A stretch of DNA of 64,000 bases from Bacillus_I endophytica_A (GTDB lineage Bacteria; Bacillota; Bacilli; Bacillales; Bacillaceae_H): assembly GCF_026790145.1 (NCBI RefSeq), contig NZ_JALAMS010000020.1, positions 169,271-233,270 of the forward strand. Reading direction: 5' to 3'. Made by a program: the position numbers and the translations under genes. Under the pieces are notes generated by a model. The model saw only the letters and a program-made list of their open reading frames with translations. It did no database searches and was not told the origin of the DNA. This document shows positions 61,417 to 64,000 of the stretch, in pieces (position 1 is the first letter of the stretch; each line of letters begins with the position of its first letter).

Positions 61417-62451
61417 TTATGCTCTTTTAAATTGTGTTGTGAATCGAACGTCGTTTGTATAGAATTCACGAATATCTTCAATTCCGTAGCGCAGCATGGC
61501 GATACGCTCTGCACCAATTCCAAATGCAAATCCTTGATACTCTTTTGAGTCAAAGCCAGCCATTTCAAGTACGTTTGGATGCACCATACCTGCTCCTAGG
61601 ATCTCAATCCAGCCTGTTTTCTTACAAACGTTACACCCTTTACCAGAACATTTGAAACAAGAAACATCAACTTCTACAGATGGCTCTGTGAACGGGAAGA
61701 AACTTGGACGAAGACGAATTTCACGCTCTTCTCCAAACATTTTTTTCGCAAATACTTCAAGCGTTCCTTTTAAATCACTCATACGAATGTCTTTATCAAC
61801 AACAAGCCCTTCAATTTGTGTAAACTGATGTGAATGTGTTGCATCATCATTGTCACGACGATACACTTTACCAGGGCAAATAATTTTAACAGGACCCTTG
61901 CCTTCACATGCAACCATTGTACGAGCCTGAACAGAAGATGTATGCGTGCGGAGCAGCGTATCCTCTGTAATGTAAAACGTATCTTGCATATCGCGAGCAG
62001 GATGACCCTTTGGTAAATTTAAAGCTTCAAAGTTATAGTAATCTTTTTCAACTTCAGGACCTTCTGCAATGCTGTAACCCATCCCAAGGAATAGATCTTC
62101 CATTTCTTCAATAACAGCCGTAAGCGGATGATGATTTCCTGTTTTCACAGGACGCCCAGGTAATGTTACATCAATTGTTTCTGAAGCGAGTTGACGCTCT
62201 ACTTCTTCCTCTTCTAGACGAGCTTGTTTTGCCGCAATTTGAGAGGCAATTTCTTCACGTACTTCGTTTGCTAATGATCCAATAACAGGACGCTCCTCTG
62301 CTGACAGCTTCCCCATGCCGCGAAGAACTTCTGTAATAGGACCTTTTTTTCCCAAATATGCAACGCGAACGTCATTGACTTCTTTTAAATTCTGTGCGCT
62401 TTCCACTTTTCCTAACGCTTCTTCTTTCAGCTCTTGCAAACGTTCTTTCAT
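61417..62451 (-). CDS. pheS: Phenylalanyl-tRNA synthetase alpha subunit
   Basis: 344 residues; class II motifs: LLRTHTSSVQARTM (motif 2 vicinity), YRRDNDDATHSHQFTQIEG, and the GxGxERIAML motif 3. A Cys cluster CFKCSGKGCNVCKK may bind zinc. Fourteen bases upstream of pheT. Confidence 0.96.
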   Translation of the reverse strand: MKERLQELKEEALGKVESAQNLKEVNDVRVAYLGKKGPITEVLRGMGKLSAEERPVIGSLANEVREEIASQIAAKQARLEEEEVERQLASETIDVTLPGRPVKTGNHHPLTAVIEEMEDLFLGMGYSIAEGPEVEKDYYNFEALNLPKGHPARDMQDTFYITEDTLLRTHTSSVQARTMVACEGKGPVKIICPGKVYRRDNDDATHSHQFTQIEGLVVDKDIRMSDLKGTLEVFAKKMFGEEREIRLRPSFFPFTEPSVEVDVSCFKCSGKGCNVCKKTGWIEILGAGMVHPNVLEMAGFDSKEYQGFAFGIGAERIAMLRYGIEDIREFYTNDVRFTTQFKRA

Positions 62452-62494
62452 GAACTAACATCCTCCTTTTAACTTCTGTGCTGTATTCTAAAAA

Positions 62495-62765
62495 ACAACA
62501 ATAAAAAACCCCATCCCTAGAAAGGGACGAGGTTTGATCGCGGTACCACCCTTGTTAATGTATCATAAAGATATCATTCAACTTTATTTCAATAACGGCA
62601 TTTTACCGGTACACTTTTACATTTAAAATTAAATGGTCCCAGTGCCAACTCGAGAGGTGAACGTTCACTTCGTTTCTCCATAAAAATGCTTTCAGTCACG
62701 GCATCTTCTCCCTGATTGTGAAACATAAGCTACTATTCTCTGTCATTGTTTTTACAGCTATATTT
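62495..62765 (-). promoter_or_regulatory. T-box riboswitch of pheST, phenylalanine (UUC) specifier
   Basis: AAGGGTGGTACCGCG at about 62541-62556 on the minus strand, terminator stem CCTCGTCCC/GGGATGGGG plus TTTTTT (62500-62535), and specifier context GAACGTTCACC near 62660 with TTC. Uncharged tRNA-Phe favours readthrough into pheST. Confidence 0.93.
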
Positions 62766-62817
62766 TATTTCTTATAGAACTATTATAGGTAAAACATATG
62801 CAGGATGCAACAAAGGA

Positions 62818-63561
62818 TTAAACGAAATGATAAAGGACAATGCCTGCTGCAACTGCTACGTTTAACGATTCACTTTTCCCGATAATCGGAATGTAAAGGT
62901 TTTGAGTTGTCATCTCTAAATATTCTTCCTTTACACCACTTCCTTCATTCCCAAGCAGAATAGCAAACTTTTCACTTTTTTCAACTTCACGATATGGTAA
63001 AGCGTTTTTCAAAGATGTACCATACACGGGGACTTCTCTTTCCTTAAGCGCAGAAATAAATGCATCAAGGTCTTCCCTAATAATTGGCACATGAAATAGA
63101 GCACCTTGTGTAGAACGAATTGTTTTCCCGTTATAAAGGTCTACTGTTCCTTTTCCTAATACAACAAGCTCAATACCAGATGCTTCTGCTGTTCTAATAA
63201 TCGTCCCTAAGTTTCCAGGGTCTTGAATACCATCAATTAATAAAATTTTTTCGGCAGTTTCCCCTTTATCTTCTTCTCTCATTTCACAAACCGCTAGGAT
63301 TCCTTGTGTTGTTTCAGTATCCGCTATTTCTCTAATAAGTGAACTAGGAACAATATACACTTCACATTCCTTCACATCCCAATGGCTTGGAAGTGCAATG
63401 TCTTCACTCATAATGAGTTCGCGAACACCGTGCTTTAAAGCTTCTTCAACAATATGATAGCCTTCAACGAGAAAAAGGCCTTCTTTTTCTCGCTCTTTTC
63501 GTGTTTTTAACTTCTTCCACGCTTTTATACGCGGATTTTTTACTGAGTCAATTCGTTTCAC
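62818..63561 (-). CDS. ysgA: SpoU/TrmH-family RNA 2'-O-methyltransferase (YsgA)
   Basis: 247 residues with an N-terminal substrate-binding domain and SPOUT motifs DGIQDPGNLGTIIRTAE, LLGNEGSGV and IIGKSESLNVAVA. Target RNA (rRNA or tRNA) not determinable here. Order sspI-ysgA-pheS is conserved. Confidence 0.92.
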   Translation of the reverse strand: MKRIDSVKNPRIKAWKKLKTRKEREKEGLFLVEGYHIVEEALKHGVRELIMSEDIALPSHWDVKECEVYIVPSSLIREIADTETTQGILAVCEMREEDKGETAEKILLIDGIQDPGNLGTIIRTAEASGIELVVLGKGTVDLYNGKTIRSTQGALFHVPIIREDLDAFISALKEREVPVYGTSLKNALPYREVEKSEKFAILLGNEGSGVKEEYLEMTTQNLYIPIIGKSESLNVAVAAGIVLYHFV

Positions 63562-63691
63562 AATATATCTCCTTCTACAGCATTTGTTGCTGATTCAATG
63601 TCTGCTTCTAAAAGTATGCTAACAATACATATAATTCCTTTCACCTGAAAATAATAAAACTGTTCATTACAATGTAACGAGGTGATAAAGA

Positions 63692-63904
63692 ATGGATTTA
63701 AACTTGCGCAATGCTATTATATCGAATGTATCCGGTAATTCTCAACAAGAGCTTGAAGCAACAATTAAAGATGCAATCGAAAGTAAGGAAGAAAAAATGC
63801 TTCCTGGTCTTGGTGTTTTATTTGAAATCATTTGGGAACATTCAAATCGCGAGGATCAAGAAGAGATGCTTTCAACCCTTGAACAAGGATTAAGTAGCGA
63901 ATAA
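63692..63904 (+). CDS. sspI: Small acid-soluble spore protein SspI
   Basis: 70 residues, starting MDLNLRNAIISNVSGNSQQE as in SspI. Forespore-expressed minor SASP. GAGGTG ribosome site; followed by a terminator. Confidence 0.95.
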   Translation: MDLNLRNAIISNVSGNSQQELEATIKDAIESKEEKMLPGLGVLFEIIWEHSNREDQEEMLSTLEQGLSSE

Positions 63905-63932
63905 AAAGGGAGCTCATATGAGCTCCTTTGTT
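63903..63932 (+). terminator. Terminator of sspI
   Basis: GGAGCTCATATGAGCTCC-type palindrome followed by TTTG; AAAAAGG on the other strand makes it bidirectional with the next minus-strand gene. Confidence 0.75.
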
Positions 63933-63933
63933 C

Positions 63934-64000
63934 TTAGCTAAATGTCATTTCATTTACTTGGTCACGGTCAAGTCTCTTCACAACGTCGGTACTCAACGTC
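63934..64000 (-). CDS. 3' end of an unidentified gene
   Basis: The last 22 codons of a minus-strand frame that ends at TAA 63934-63936, giving a polar helix VVKRLDRDQVNEMTFS. It runs off the window. A C-terminus like that of an M42-type peptidase is possible but the fragment is too short to be sure. Confidence 0.4.
   Translation of the reverse strand, partial: TLSTDVVKRLDRDQVNEMTFS

Overview
The window is chromosomal DNA of a low-GC, spore-forming Bacillaceae, most likely a Priestia (the former Bacillus megaterium group). Evidence: GerE, GerM and SspI sporulation and germination genes; gene order closely matching the Bacillus subtilis sspI-ysgA-pheST-zapA-cvpA-polX-mutS2-yshE-lcfA-fadR-fadB-etfBA-trxA-uvrC-lysC-yslB-sdhCAB-ysmA-gerE-ysmB-racE-gerM-rph-ysnAB segment; and a B. 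megaterium-type anaerobic cobalamin operon (cbiW, cbiH60, His-rich cbiX, fused cbiET, cbiY, btuR) placed between gerE and ysmB. Nearly all genes are on the minus strand, so the map reads right to left.

Layout. 1-3215: ilvB-ilvH-ilvC behind a leucine-type T-box. 3216-4370: a small YrhK-like gene and a decayed GsiB-like stress gene. 4371-19005: a 14.6-kb integrated element between 58-bp direct repeats formed from the 3' part of a tRNA-Arg(UCU) gene; the intact tRNA is at 18955-19028, beside a tyrosine recombinase. The element carries an AlbA_2/Schlafen-type protein, a sigma-like protein, a tightly packed leftward operon (12861-9219: XRE-like and phBC6A51-type HTH proteins, a coiled-coil protein, an HNH nuclease, a zinc ribbon and micro-ORFs), small coiled-coil genes, a possible defence pair (15197-16871) and about 4 kb of unusually structured non-coding DNA. 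I see no capsid, portal, large terminase or relaxase gene in it.

19029-23572: ysnB, XTP pyrophosphatase, RNase PH, gerM, glutamate racemase and a MarR regulator. 23688-38332: a 15-gene cobalamin operon under a B12 riboswitch, running from sirohydrochlorin cobalt chelation (CbiX) through ring methylation and contraction (CbiL, H60, F, G, D, ET, C, J) to amidation (CbiA, CbiP) and adenosylation (BtuR), with CobA feeding precursor. 38468-43341: usp, gerE, ysmA and sdhCAB. 43353-47647: yslB, lysC (lysine riboswitch and an internal start for the beta subunit), uvrC and trxA. 47829-52861: a fatty-acid degradation group (etfA, etfB, fadB, fadR, lcfA) with a FadR operator. 52989-58658: yshE, mutS2, polX, cvpA and zapA. 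58988-64000: pheT-pheS behind a Phe T-box, an rRNA/tRNA methyltransferase, sspI and the end of one more gene.

The part most worth follow-up is the tRNA-Arg element. It has a candidate ~620-nt plus-strand structured RNA with its own terminator (about 17050-17720), further hairpin-rich non-coding blocks that share a promoter-like motif, and unrecognised gene families.
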